From Serratia sp. Ag1 (GTDB taxonomy: Bacteria; Pseudomonadota; Gammaproteobacteria; Enterobacterales; Enterobacteriaceae), in NCBI RefSeq assembly GCF_000743355.1, contig NZ_JQEI01000003.1, forward strand, positions 124,001 through 188,000: DNA of 64,000 nucleotides, written 5' to 3'. Of the stretch, positions 1 to 8,691 are shown piece by piece. Under the pieces are notes generated by a model. The model was not told the origin of the DNA. It did no database searches and saw nothing but the letters and a program-made list of their open reading frames with translations. Position 1 is the first letter of the stretch. Each line of letters begins with the position of its first letter. A program made the position numbers and the translations under genes.

Positions 1-23
1 ACTGTCTGGGAAAACTCACTCAT
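1..23 (-). CDS. mukF: MukF condensin kleisin subunit, first 7 codons only (runs off window)
   Basis: The reverse complement of the first bases begins with an ATG at position 23 and reads MSEFSQT, the usual MukF N-terminus. This ATG overlaps the cmoM stop as ATGA (20-23), so translation of the two genes is probably coupled. In E. coli cmoM is likewise followed by mukF, mukE and mukB. MukF is the kleisin of the MukBEF chromosome-condensation complex. Only seven codons are visible, so the call rests on those residues and on the position. Confidence 0.75.
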
Positions 24-805
24 AATTCGTCCTTCAGGTTTGGTTTATGCGCCATGACGTGAATATAGCGCCCCAAACTCACGTAAGGCTCCTGCCGGCA
101 ATAAAGCTGTTCAAGCGCCAGTAACTCTTCAAATTTCTGTGTCTGCAACTGTCTGCTTTGCAGATAATCATGGAAAACCCTCACGCCGGTTTTCCCTGAA
201 ATCTGCATCCCCAACTGTTCCAACCACGCGTATACCTGCGGTGGATTGTGCGGGTACTGTGGTGATAACGAACGCTTGCGGCGCCTGCGCACTTTAGGCT
301 CCACCAATTGGAAGTTCCCCAGCACCACATTGCGCATCAACAGGCCGTTGGCATTAAAGAACATCAGCGATAGCGCGCCTCCCGGCAACAGGCAGTTGAA
401 CAACGCCGCCAATGCCGCCTGCGGTTCGGCGATCCATTCCAAAACAGCATGGAACAATATCAGATCAACCGGCTGTTCCAAATGTTGCCCGATGTCTTGC
501 GCCGAACTTTGTATAAATTGCATGTTCTGGCTCACACCTTTCTGCTCTGCCAACAGAGCAGCGCGCTGGATCATCTCACCAGAAAGATCGCACAACAACA
601 CCTGATGTCCCAATTCGGCCAACTGGCAGGCCATATGGCCTTCGCCACCGCCGGCATCCAGAATGCGCAGTGGCCGCTGCGGCAATTGCGCCAGCAACCT
701 GGTCAGATCCTGCCAAACCACCGCCTGGCGGATTTTCCCCTTGGTGGTGCCATAAATATTACGCGCAAACTTCTCCGCAATATCATCAAAATTGCGATCC
801 TGCAT
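20..805 (-). CDS. cmoM: tRNA 5-carboxymethoxyuridine methyltransferase CmoM (SmtA)
   Basis: A SAM-dependent methyltransferase of 261 residues. It methylates the carboxymethoxy group of cmo5U at the wobble position of certain tRNAs to give mcmo5U. The Rossmann motif I (LDAGGGEGHMA) and the second strand ending in LCDLS are visible, and the sequence follows E. coli CmoM throughout, including VRVFHDYL and CRQEPY. I chose the ATG at 805 (MQDRNFDDIAEKF) because it matches the E. coli start; an in-frame extension to 844 adds 13 residues without family similarity. It overlaps mukF by four bases. elyC runs divergently upstream, so the promoter must lie in 806-1023. Confidence 0.95.
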   Translation of the reverse strand: MQDRNFDDIAEKFARNIYGTTKGKIRQAVVWQDLTRLLAQLPQRPLRILDAGGGEGHMACQLAELGHQVLLCDLSGEMIQRAALLAEQKGVSQNMQFIQSSAQDIGQHLEQPVDLILFHAVLEWIAEPQAALAALFNCLLPGGALSLMFFNANGLLMRNVVLGNFQLVEPKVRRRRKRSLSPQYPHNPPQVYAWLEQLGMQISGKTGVRVFHDYLQSRQLQTQKFEELLALEQLYCRQEPYVSLGRYIHVMAHKPNLKDEL

Positions 806-1023
806 GGGCAACGGCTCCGCTGATTTCATCTTGGTTTGAGGCAAAGCACCAACCCATTCAAATTTGCTATACCCTGCATAGTTCGAGTTGCAGGAAGGCC
901 AACACGCATCTGCAACGTGGAAAATGACAGGTATATTTTGGCACAGACTGGCTTAGAATAAATCTTCTTGCGGCGTGATTGCGCCCAGATGTCGTTTTTT
1001 CACCCAAAAGGACCTGATTTTTG

Positions 1024-1803
1024 ATGCTATTTAATCTGAAAAAACTCATCGGTAACCTGTTAATGCCGTTACCCGCCCTGCTTTTGCTGATGGGGCTGGC
1101 GTTACTGCTGCTGTGGTTTACCCACTGGCAAAAAAGCGGTAAGACAATTTTGAGCTTCAGTTGGCTATTTTTACTACTTTTAAGCCTGCAGCCAATCGCC
1201 GATCGTTTACTGCGGCCATTCGAATCCAACTATGCCACTTATCGTGGTGATGATCGGGTTGATTATATCGTGGTACTCGGCGGCGGTTACACCTTCAACC
1301 CTGACTGGGCACCGAGTTCCAACCTGATTGGTAACAGCCTGCCACGGGTCACAGAAGGGGTCAGGCTATACCTCTCTCACCCCGGTAGTAAGATGGTGTT
1401 TACCGGCGCACCAGGAGCCAATACCTTAAGCAATGCTGCGACGGCGGCGCACGTGGCTGAGAGCCTGGGAGTGCCGCGCAGCGATATTGTGATTTTGGAT
1501 CGCCCGTTGGATACGGAAGAAGAAGCCGCGCAAGTAGCGGCACTGGTAGGGCAACAGCCTTTCCTGCTGGTCACTTCAGCCAATCATCTGCCGCGAGCGA
1601 TGCGTTTCTTCGAAGCCCAAGGCTTGCACCCGATCCCAGCTCCCGCCAACCAAATGGCGATCAGTTCACCATTAAATATTTGGGATCGGGTTATGCCATC
1701 TTCAATGTTTCTAGGCCACAGTGAACGCGCGGTGTATGAAACCCTTGGCAGCCTGTGGCAAGGGTTGAAAGGGGAGCACGCGGCAACGCCAGCTGCCCAG
1801 TAA
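1024..1803 (+). CDS. elyC: envelope biogenesis factor ElyC (YcbC), DUF218 domain
   Basis: An inner-membrane protein of 259 residues. Two N-terminal hydrophobic segments (about residues 10-30 and 40-58) precede a DUF218 domain that starts at DYIVVLGGGY. E. coli ElyC is needed for peptidoglycan assembly at low temperature and affects the lipid-carrier pool. The sequence matches it closely (WAPSSNLI, DTEEEAA, LLVTSANHLPRAM, PAPANQ). A TTG codon at 1021 directly precedes the ATG at 1024; the ATG agrees with the E. coli start. The stop codon directly abuts the convergent ycbJ stop, leaving no room for a separate terminator. Confidence 0.93.
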   Translation: MLFNLKKLIGNLLMPLPALLLLMGLALLLLWFTHWQKSGKTILSFSWLFLLLLSLQPIADRLLRPFESNYATYRGDDRVDYIVVLGGGYTFNPDWAPSSNLIGNSLPRVTEGVRLYLSHPGSKMVFTGAPGANTLSNAATAAHVAESLGVPRSDIVILDRPLDTEEEAAQVAALVGQQPFLLVTSANHLPRAMRFFEAQGLHPIPAPANQMAISSPLNIWDRVMPSSMFLGHSERAVYETLGSLWQGLKGEHAATPAAQ

Positions 1804-2700
1804 TCAATCGGCAAGCCAGGGGAGCAACTGTTTGGCCGCCTGATCGAACAGCAAGCGATCCAGCTTGCCGGTATGAATCATTCGGCCAACCGCTTCCCAC
1901 ACCACATACAACCAACGGCGTACCAGAAACTGTTCCGCTACGGGTGCGCGTTGCAGATAGCGGAACAGTAATTGATCCGGCATCCCGGCCTCACATAGCC
2001 GGAACAACTCATACTCCCTTGGAGCCCACAGCATCATGCCGGGGTTGAGCATCGACAGAAGTTGATCGGTTTTAGCATCTTTCAACATGCTGCGCAGCGA
2101 AAGGTTGCCATGCACCAACACACAGGGATCGTCAAAATCGGCAAAGAAATGGGGCAATGCTTCCCGCGTCCGATAAAGCAGACGACGATCGGCCATGCTA
2201 AACAGTGATGAGTTGAGATTGCTAAGCGTTGACCACAGCACCTCGACACGCTGCTGATACCAGCAAAACCAGTCATTTTCTTGCGTACTGTCCACCGTAC
2301 CAACACAGCCATGGCTGTCGATACGATGCCAGGCCAAAACACCCTCGATAATCTGGTCCATCAAGCTGCTCCAGCGATCGGGAGTACGCGTGGGGGCTTC
2401 AACCGAAACACCACGCAAACGCTCGATCAACAGAACTTCTTTGTAGGGGGATTGATGGCTGTAGACTATGCCATAAACCGTCGGCAGGCGAATATCCCCT
2501 TCACGTGCCAACATAGAGAGCTTATAGGCCTCTTGTTGCGCAATCCCTTCACAGACAAAGCTTTTCGCCATCAACGGAATCGCATGATTCTGCTGGTCAT
2601 ACAGCGAATACATATGTGCGTAAGGTTGCTCGCTAACACGCTCCAGGCGACTGATTGATTCACCCAGCACCACACTCAACTCAGCACGCAACTGCTCCAT
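1804..2700 (-). CDS. ycbJ: YcbJ family phosphotransferase-like protein
   Basis: 298 residues, about the length of E. coli YcbJ. The fold is that of aminoglycoside phosphotransferases and choline kinases: an IPLMAKSF lysine strand near residue 45, a VLVHGNLSLRSML stretch in the place of the catalytic HGD loop, and a later acidic segment. The catalytic loop has HGN where the kinases have HGD, so classical phosphotransfer is uncertain. The gene lies between elyC and kdsB, as in E. coli. Its substrate is unknown; the position among envelope genes is only suggestive. Confidence 0.88.
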   Translation of the reverse strand: MEQLRAELSVVLGESISRLERVSEQPYAHMYSLYDQQNHAIPLMAKSFVCEGIAQQEAYKLSMLAREGDIRLPTVYGIVYSHQSPYKEVLLIERLRGVSVEAPTRTPDRWSSLMDQIIEGVLAWHRIDSHGCVGTVDSTQENDWFCWYQQRVEVLWSTLSNLNSSLFSMADRRLLYRTREALPHFFADFDDPCVLVHGNLSLRSMLKDAKTDQLLSMLNPGMMLWAPREYELFRLCEAGMPDQLLFRYLQRAPVAEQFLVRRWLYVVWEAVGRMIHTGKLDRLLFDQAAKQLLPWLAD

Positions 2701-2799
2701 TGGGCAAAATCCTCCAGATTAAGGAAAGCGGCCTACATCATTGAACGCTGAACAGCGAAATTCCTCAACGCAGATCAATAAAATGGAGAGAAAGAAACA

Positions 2800-2830
2800 A
2801 GAAATGAAACGGCCAGAGTGATCTGGCCGA
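2800..2830 (-). terminator. probable rho-independent terminator of ycaR-kdsB
   Basis: A perfect 8-bp stem (CGGCCAGA at 2810-2817 and TCTGGCCG at 2822-2829) with a GTGA loop lies ten bases past the kdsB stop. In the minus direction it is followed by an interrupted U-rich run (TTTCATTTCTT). This arrangement fits an intrinsic terminator for the ycaR-kdsB transcript. Confidence 0.6.
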
Positions 2831-2838
2831 CAAAATAA

Positions 2839-3588
2839 TCAGTTTTTAATGCTGTCACGCACGCGCTGTAGATCTTCTGGCGTGTCCACCCCCACGCTCG
2901 GAACAGCCTTTGCTACCGCAACGTGAATTTTTTCGCCGTACCACAGCACGCGGAGCTGCTCCAGCAGTTCGATCTGCTCAAGCTGGCTCGGTTGCCAGCT
3001 CACATAACGGCGCACAAACCCGGCACGGTAGGCATAAATGCCAATGTGGCGCAGCAAGCTATCGCCGATGCTGGCTTTCGATTGGGCAAAACGCTCGCGA
3101 TCCCATGGGATGGTCGCGCGCGAAAAATAGAGCGCGTAGCCCTGAGCATCCATCACCACTTTGACGGCGTTGGGGTTAAACGCCTCTTCGGCAGTTTCGA
3201 TTGGCACCGCCAGCGTCGCCATTCCGGCCTCGCTGGCGGCCAGGTTTTCGGCTACCTGACGGACGATAACCGGTGGAATTAACGGCTCATCGCCCTGCAC
3301 GTTGACAATGATTTGCTCATCAGTAAAACCACATTTCTCGATCACTTCCGCCAAACGCTCGGTCCCAGAATGGTGATCGGGGCTAGTCATACAGACCTCA
3401 CCGCCCGCTGCTTCTACCGCTTTGGCAACTTCGGGATGATCGGTGGCAACAATCACACGGGCAGCCCCAGACTCACGGGCGCGCTCCATCACGTGCACCA
3501 CCATCGGTTTACCATGAATATCAGCCAGCGGTTTACCCGGCAAACGGGTGGAGGCATAGCGAGCAGGAATAATTGCGATGAAACTCAT
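2839..3588 (-). CDS. kdsB: 3-deoxy-manno-octulosonate cytidylyltransferase (CMP-Kdo synthetase)
   Basis: 249 residues. It activates Kdo with CTP to form CMP-Kdo, the donor for lipid A inner-core Kdo transfer. The N-terminus [16 protein letters not shown] is the nucleotide-binding signature of the family; [10 protein letters not shown] (near residue 98) and the HIGIYAYR segment are also diagnostic. The start overlaps the ycaR stop by four bases, as in other enterobacteria, which suggests coupled translation. CMP-Kdo made here would also feed the putative Kdo-transferase module of the O-antigen protein at 47-50 kb. Confidence 0.97.
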   Translation of the reverse strand: MSFIAIIPARYASTRLPGKPLADIHGKPMVVHVMERARESGAARVIVATDHPEVAKAVEAAGGEVCMTSPDHHSGTERLAEVIEKCGFTDEQIIVNVQGDEPLIPPVIVRQVAENLAASEAGMATLAVPIETAEEAFNPNAVKVVMDAQGYALYFSRATIPWDRERFAQSKASIGDSLLRHIGIYAYRAGFVRRYVSWQPSQLEQIELLEQLRVLWYGEKIHVAVAKAVPSVGVDTPEDLQRVRDSIKN

Positions 3589-3767
3589 GCGTGTTTCTCA
3601 TCCAGTGACAGTGAACGCGCTTCGTTTTCCAGCAACACCGGAATACCATCACGCAATGGGTAGGCCAAGCCATCCACTTTGCAGACCAGTTCCTGATTTT
3701 CTTTATTGAAATAGAGCTTACCGTTGCAAACCGGGCAGGCAACGATTTCGAGTAAACGGTGATCCAT
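3585..3767 (-). CDS. ycaR: YcaR, Trm112-like small zinc-ribbon protein
   Basis: A 60-residue protein. CPVCNGKL near the N-terminus and [20 protein letters not shown] are typical of Trm112/UPF0434 proteins. I chose the ATG at 3767 ([14 protein letters not shown]) because it has a perfect upstream AGGAGG and gives the family length; the longer frame to 3791 would run through that ribosome-binding site. It is co-transcribed with kdsB (4-base overlap). Eukaryotic Trm112 activates methyltransferases; the bacterial role is not settled. Confidence 0.92.
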   Translation of the reverse strand: MDHRLLEIVACPVCNGKLYFNKENQELVCKVDGLAYPLRDGIPVLLENEARSLSLDEKHA

Positions 3768-3854
3768 GCTTCCTCCAAGGGATATAGGCATCAGGGAAAT
3801 TGCGTGAGGATAGCATAACGCTATGCAGCAGGTTAATCACCGCCTGATTTACCG

Positions 3855-5081
3855 TTATTCCACCGGCCATCCAGCGCCCCACTCTGCAGCCAATTGCGCG
3901 GGTATATTCCCCAGACTCACCTGTTGCGCGCCATGCCACTGCGCCGTGCGGGTTATTGCCTGCCAGATATCCTGGCAACGCTGCGTGCTCAACCTGGTTT
4001 TTGGCTGCAGGTGCAAACTGATAATCTCAAAGATGCCCTGTTTGCGGTGCATTTTTGCATCAACCCGGCCAATCAGTTGCCCCCGTTGCAACAACGGTAA
4101 CGTGAAATAACCATACTGGCGTTTTTCTTTCGGCGTGTAACATTCCAGCCGATAATCGAAGTTGAACAGTTCCAACGCCCGACGGCGATCCCACACCACC
4201 GGATCAAAAGGAGAAAGCAGGCTGGTCACGCTGGATTTGAGTTTCCCTTGCTCAGCCAATACCAGTTCGGCAGCCAACGACTGGTGCACATAAAACGTAC
4301 CTTCCAGCTCGTTGATGGTCACTGGCAGAATCTCCCCTTGCTGCTTCAGCGTTTCCAGCAGTTTTTTAGGGGCCACGCGCTTTAAGCGATAGTAATCCGC
4401 CAGCCATTCGGCTTTGAAAATGCCCAGATAGCGGCAGCTACGGCGCAGCATTTCCTGTTGAGCCTCGGCCTGCGGCAATGCATGAATATTATCATCCCAA
4501 TCAGGCAATAACCGTTGGGTAAGATCGTAGACGCGGTGGAAATTGCGGCGCTCAGCCACCATCAGTTTGCCGGTGGTGAACAGGATCTCAAGATGGCGCT
4601 TTTCTGGTTTCCAATCCCACCAGCCATTAGCGCCTCTCTTTTCAGCAGTAAAATCTGCCGATCGTACCGGGCCTTGAGTCTCAACGTGTCGCAACAGATC
4701 TTCGATGGCGGCATGGTGTTTGTTTACCCACTCTTGTGAGTGCTTCCACCCCATTCCCTGTGGATCCAGCATCCGGTGGCGCAGTAGTCCAAAATCATCA
4801 ATGGGAAGGAAACAGGCCTCATGCGCCCAATATTCAAACAGTTGACGAGCAGCTAAGGCCTGCTCCAGCCATTCTGGCTGATAATCCCCCAATCGGCTGA
4901 ACAGCACCAGATAAGGGCTACGCGCAACTATGCTGATCGTATCGATTTGCAGCAGCCCCATACGTTTGATGGCATTAATCACATCAGCAGGCCTGGCTTT
5001 GCGTTTAGTCGGGGACAGCAGCCCTTGAGCGGCAAGATGAAGCGCGCGGGCAGAAGAAAGCGAAATAACCGGGGTTGGCAT
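3855..5081 (-). CDS. ycaQ: YcaQ/AlkX interstrand-crosslink DNA glycosylase
   Basis: 408 residues of the HTH_42 winged-helix family. E. coli YcaQ (AlkX) is a DNA glycosylase that unhooks interstrand crosslinks formed by nitrogen mustards. Landmarks are the N-terminal LHLAAQGLL helix, LLQIDTISIVARSPYLVLFSRLG, the YWAHEACFLP segment, and LSPFDPVVWDRRRALELF followed by RQYGYFTLPLL. I chose the ATG at 5081 (MPTPVISLSSARALHL) by alignment to E. coli; the open frame extends upstream to 5267 into the neighbouring cold-shock gene without similarity. In E. coli ycaQ is next to lpxK; here cold-shock genes and ydcJ separate them. Confidence 0.92.
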   Translation of the reverse strand: MPTPVISLSSARALHLAAQGLLSPTKRKARPADVINAIKRMGLLQIDTISIVARSPYLVLFSRLGDYQPEWLEQALAARQLFEYWAHEACFLPIDDFGLLRHRMLDPQGMGWKHSQEWVNKHHAAIEDLLRHVETQGPVRSADFTAEKRGANGWWDWKPEKRHLEILFTTGKLMVAERRNFHRVYDLTQRLLPDWDDNIHALPQAEAQQEMLRRSCRYLGIFKAEWLADYYRLKRVAPKKLLETLKQQGEILPVTINELEGTFYVHQSLAAELVLAEQGKLKSSVTSLLSPFDPVVWDRRRALELFNFDYRLECYTPKEKRQYGYFTLPLLQRGQLIGRVDAKMHRKQGIFEIISLHLQPKTRLSTQRCQDIWQAITRTAQWHGAQQVSLGNIPAQLAAEWGAGWPVE

Positions 5082-5190
5082 TCTGATATCCCAAGTGATT
5101 GAACAATCGTCTGATAATAAGGGATATTGGGGAATTTTTCTTCGCCAGTGCATGGGGTGGCGGCACCGGCACTGGCGAGGAAGGGGTGGG

Positions 5191-5412
5191 TCAGAACGCG
5201 ATAACGTCTGCCGCAGACAGCCCGTGAGAGCTACGATAGATCGAGAACTCGACGTTCTGACCTTCATTTAACGATTTATTTTTGGTATTGGCGATAGCAC
5301 GGCGGCTAACATAAATTTCGTCACTACCATCGACCGGAGAAATAAAACCATAGCCTTCGCTCTGATTAAACCACTTAACTCGGCCCATTTTTAACATAGT
5401 ATTCTTAAACAT
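5191..5412 (-). CDS. divergent cold-shock domain protein
   Basis: 73 residues, one cold-shock domain. The RNP1 region is recognisable as VKWFNQSEGYGFISP, but the RNP2 position reads EIYVSRRA where the family has DVFVHFSA, so the aromatic/His residues that stack on nucleic acid are lost. The C-terminus (GLSAADVIAF) is canonical. An AAAGGA eight bases before the ATG supports this start; the eight extra N-terminal residues relative to other Csps follow from it. A 9-bp stem at 5143-5177 lies downstream but lacks a U-run. E. coli CspF and CspH are also degenerate; this protein is not clearly orthologous to either. Confidence 0.85.
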   Translation of the reverse strand: MFKNTMLKMGRVKWFNQSEGYGFISPVDGSDEIYVSRRAIANTKNKSLNEGQNVEFSIYRSSHGLSAADVIAF

Positions 5413-5520
5413 AATTTCATTCCTTTCACTTGAGCACCCTTAACAACATCATTGTTATTATTGTTTGGATGCTATCAGCCCATCCTAAAGTTTCTCGTAT
5501 CAAACCTCTCGTGAGCAAAA

Positions 5521-5547
5521 AATAAAAAACCCGCACTCTGGCGGGCT
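5521..5547 (-). terminator. rho-independent terminator downstream of the cspE-like gene
   Basis: Read on the minus strand, a CCCGC/GCGGG stem (5530-5534 with 5541-5545, extended by neighbouring bases) is followed by a run of T residues broken by one A. It lies about 90 bases past the stop of the cspE-like gene and separates it from the divergent cold-shock gene. Confidence 0.75.
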
Positions 5548-5634
5548 TGGTGAACTTAATATCTTCCGCAATAACTCGGCATCAATGCGTCGTTATGGTT
5601 GTATCGAGTTCTCTAGACGTTATTCCCTGTATAA

Positions 5635-5844
5635 TTACAGAGCAACAACGTTAGCGGCAGCCGGCCCACGCGGGCTGTCCTGAATGGTGTACTCAACACG
5701 CTGGCCTTCTGCCAGAGTCTTGAAACCATCGGTCATGATTGCGGAGAAGTGTACGAACACATCTTTACCGCCGTCTTGTTGTTCAATAAACCCAAAACCT
5801 TTGCTTTCGTTGAACCACTTAACCTGACCCATCTTCTTAGACAT
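5635..5844 (-). CDS. CspE/CspC-type cold-shock protein
   Basis: 69 residues with an intact cold-shock domain: [17 protein letters not shown] contains RNP1 (KGFGFI), and [10 protein letters not shown] contains RNP2 (VFVHF). It closely resembles E. coli CspE and CspC, which bind single-stranded nucleic acid, melt RNA secondary structure and act as antiterminators. The ATG follows an AAAAGGTTAATAGTA stretch similar to the translation-initiation region of cspA-family mRNAs. Several paralogues normally exist per genome, so I do not assign a specific symbol. The pair of csp genes interrupts the usual ycaQ-lpxK adjacency. Confidence 0.93.
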   Translation of the reverse strand: MSKKMGQVKWFNESKGFGFIEQQDGGKDVFVHFSAIMTDGFKTLAEGQRVEYTIQDSPRGPAAANVVAL

Positions 5845-6305
5845 TACTATTAACCTTTTAAATATATTTACACAGCCTAACTTGAGGCAATCTGGCCGTT
5901 TTCAGAATCATTACTTATGGGAGGTACTTAGAAGGTTCGTCTTTGAAGCGGAATCAGATGATAACGTTTTGGGAGGAACTGCTTAACTCTAAACTCAAAC
6001 ATAAATAGCTCTGTATCACAGGCCGATGTGTATTTACTCATAAATCCCATACAAACACAAGCGTTTTATCACAACATTTTCCCCTCGGGAAGAAGATATT
6101 CTTGATATCCCTTTTCTTATCAACAAAACCAAATGAGAGCTAACGCATAAAATTCTAATATCATTCGCCAATCTATAACAAATCCTAAACGAGCTAGCTA
6201 AGCTTTAGTTGAAAGCGAGGTGGGTAACTTTGCTGGCCAGCATTATACCCCAGCAATTTTAAATATGCCGGGTATAGATTTTAATTAATCAAGGGAGCTA
6301 TGTGC
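5845..6305. other. intergenic region between divergent csp and ydcJ genes
   Basis: About 460 bases without a convincing gene. It must hold the promoter and a probably long 5' untranslated region of the cold-shock gene (minus) and the ydcJ promoter (plus). It is AT-rich, especially 6040-6190. I looked for the cspA cold-box motif and did not find a clear copy. Confidence 0.6.
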
Positions 6306-7712
6306 ATGACTGCCCAGCAGTTTGTCTCACCGAATGAAATTCGTGCCCGGTTTTCCAAGGCGATGTCAGCCATGTATCAGAAGGAAGTACCGCTGTATGG
6401 CGCACTGGTCGAACTCGTGGCCCAGACCAATCGACAAGTTTTGAGTGAGAATGCCGAACTGGCCAACCAGTTACAAATTACTGGAGAAATTAGCCGGTTA
6501 AGCATGGAGCGCCATGGGGCCATCCGCGTAGGCACGGCAGAAGAATTGAACACATTGCGGCGTTTGTTTGATGTGATGGGGATGTCGCCCGTTGGCTACT
6601 ATGATCTGGCCAGTGCCGGAGTGCCAGTGCACTCCACGGCATTCCGTGCCGTACATGAAAGCGCGCTGCAGCTAAGCCCGTTTCGGGTATTTACGTCTTT
6701 ACTGCGGCTCGAACTAATCGAAAATACGCAGCTACGCGAGATGGCACAGCAACTGTTAGCTCGCCGCCGTATCTTTACTGAGCGAGCTCTGGAACTGATG
6801 ACATTGCATGAAGCACAGGGCGGATTAGATGAAGGACAGGCTCAAGAATTTATCACGCAGGCACTGGAAACGTTCCGCTGGCACAGCCAGGCCACGGTGA
6901 GCGCCAGCGAATATCAGCAGTTGCACGATCAACACCGACTCATCGCTGATGTCGTGGCATTCAAAGGCCCACATATTAATCATCTGACGCCGCGCACGCT
7001 GGATATCGATCGGGTACAGCGGGCTATGCCGGGGTGCGGTATCACACCTAAAGCGGTGATTGAAGGCCCACCACCGCGTAATTGCCCGATCCTGTTGCGC
7101 CAGACCAGTTTCAAAGCTTTAGAAGAAGATGTCGCTTTTATTGAACATGATGGCAGCCAGATCGCCGGGCATCATACCGCACGATTCGGTGAGATAGAGC
7201 AGCGGGGAATTGCCCTGACGCACAAAGGGCGTGCGCTTTACGATCGCCTCTTGCAGGCCACCAACGATGCATTACAAGCTCCGGCCACGGAACAGAATGC
7301 TGAGCAATACAATCAGTTGCTGGTCGAACATTTTCAGGCGTTTCCAGATGATTACGCCACGCTGCGTGAGCAAGAGTTAGCCTGGTTCCGCTATTTTCCA
7401 ACCGAATGTGGCCTGAACGCTAAAGAAGCCATGGATAAGCACAGTTCGCTGGAGCAGCTTATCGCTCTGGATTATGTGCGTTTCCAACCCTTGGTCTATG
7501 AGGATTTTCTACCGGTCAGCGCCGCTGGGATTTTTCAATCCAATCTCGGTGACAGCCGCCATGCACAATACGGTGCAGCGTCAAGCCGCCTCGCATTTGA
7601 ACAGGCGCTAGGAGCCGAAGTGATTGATGAGCTGGAACTGTATCGACAAACGCAGCAGCGTTCGTTACAGGCCTGTGCGCAAGCCTTGGGGGTGAACACC
7701 CTGCAGGCCTGA
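6306..7712 (+). CDS. ydcJ: YdcJ/HglS family 2-oxoadipate dioxygenase/decarboxylase
   Basis: 468 residues of the DUF1338 family. Characterised members (HglS of Pseudomonas, YdcJ) convert 2-oxoadipate to D-2-hydroxyglutarate in D-lysine catabolism, using Fe(II) in a vicinal-oxygen-chelate-like fold. The likely metal ligands are present: His in SMERHGAIR, His in HINHLTPR, and Glu in ARFGEIEQRG. EDFLPVSAAGIFQSNL is also conserved. An ATG at 6300 is only two bases from the GGAG at 6294-6297, whereas the ATG at 6306 is eight bases away and was chosen. It is convergent with lpxK, one base apart. In E. coli ydcJ is elsewhere. Confidence 0.88.
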   Translation: MTAQQFVSPNEIRARFSKAMSAMYQKEVPLYGALVELVAQTNRQVLSENAELANQLQITGEISRLSMERHGAIRVGTAEELNTLRRLFDVMGMSPVGYYDLASAGVPVHSTAFRAVHESALQLSPFRVFTSLLRLELIENTQLREMAQQLLARRRIFTERALELMTLHEAQGGLDEGQAQEFITQALETFRWHSQATVSASEYQQLHDQHRLIADVVAFKGPHINHLTPRTLDIDRVQRAMPGCGITPKAVIEGPPPRNCPILLRQTSFKALEEDVAFIEHDGSQIAGHHTARFGEIEQRGIALTHKGRALYDRLLQATNDALQAPATEQNAEQYNQLLVEHFQAFPDDYATLREQELAWFRYFPTECGLNAKEAMDKHSSLEQLIALDYVRFQPLVYEDFLPVSAAGIFQSNLGDSRHAQYGAASSRLAFEQALGAEVIDELELYRQTQQRSLQACAQALGVNTLQA

Positions 7713-7713
7713 C

Positions 7714-8691
7714 TTATTTGATTAACTGCTCAATATCTTGTAACAAACGTTCAGCCTGATCGGCAGGGAGTACCGCATCAACCGGTAAATACCACCAGTC
7801 AGGCTGGGCAAAAGCGCGGCATTTCACCGCATCTTTTTCAGTCATTAACAGCATCTGACCCGGCTTGGTCAACGCGGCTAACTGTGCATGTTCGTAATTC
7901 TGGTGATCAGCAAACGGCACTTCACATTCCGCCTCAACCCCCAGTTTTTCCAAGGTCGCGAAAAAGCGCGGAGGATGGCCGATTCCTGCCATGGCAACAA
8001 CATGTGGCAAATCGGTTGCAGAACGCCGCTCACCACTTATCAGATTCACCGCTTCCCGAGCCTGGAGCTTCATGGCGATCTCCCCCGGTTGCGCAACACC
8101 ACCGTTAGCGACACGGGCATCCACCGTATTCAGGCGGGCGGCACGTTCACGCATTGGCCCAGCCGGTAACCACCAGCCATTGCCAAAACGGCGAACGCCG
8201 TCAATCACCACCAGCTCAAAATCACGCTGTAAAGCATAGTGTTGCAAGCCATCGTCGGTAATCACCAAGTCCAGCTCGCTATTTACCAACAAGGCCTGCA
8301 CCGCTTCTATACGTTTAGGGGCGATGGCCACTGCTGCACCGGTACGCTGATAGATCAATACCGGTTCATCACCGGCCTGCTGCGTTGTAGTTTGGGCGTT
8401 CAATAACAGAGGATATACCGCTGATTTACCACCGTATCCTCTGGAAACCACACCCACACGGTAACCGCGCTGCTGAAGCTGCTCAACCAGCCAGATCACC
8501 ATAGGTGTTTTGCCGTTACCGCCAGCCGTTAAATTCCCCACCACCACCACTGGCACAGGGGCTCGCCAACTTTTACGCAAACCTACACGATAACTGAACC
8601 GAATAAGGCCGCTCACCAAGCCATACAGCCAGGAAAACGGCAGCAACAGCAGATAAATCAGTGAGCTCCCAGACCAGATACGCTCTATCAT
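7714..8691 (-). CDS. lpxK: tetraacyldisaccharide 4'-kinase LpxK
   Basis: 325 residues. It phosphorylates the 4' position of the tetraacyldisaccharide lipid A precursor on the inner membrane. An N-terminal hydrophobic segment (about 10-30) is followed by the Walker A loop [12 protein letters not shown] (52-63), [10 protein letters not shown] (81-90) and the TDDGLQH segment (145-151) that carries catalytic Asp/His residues of the family. The start codon overlaps the msbA stop, so the flippase and kinase are translated as a unit. Both act in lipid A biogenesis and are essential in E. coli. Confidence 0.97.
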   Translation of the reverse strand: MIERIWSGSSLIYLLLLPFSWLYGLVSGLIRFSYRVGLRKSWRAPVPVVVVGNLTAGGNGKTPMVIWLVEQLQQRGYRVGVVSRGYGGKSAVYPLLLNAQTTTQQAGDEPVLIYQRTGAAVAIAPKRIEAVQALLVNSELDLVITDDGLQHYALQRDFELVVIDGVRRFGNGWWLPAGPMRERAARLNTVDARVANGGVAQPGEIAMKLQAREAVNLISGERRSATDLPHVVAMAGIGHPPRFFATLEKLGVEAECEVPFADHQNYEHAQLAALTKPGQMLLMTEKDAVKCRAFAQPDWWYLPVDAVLPADQAERLLQDIEQLIK

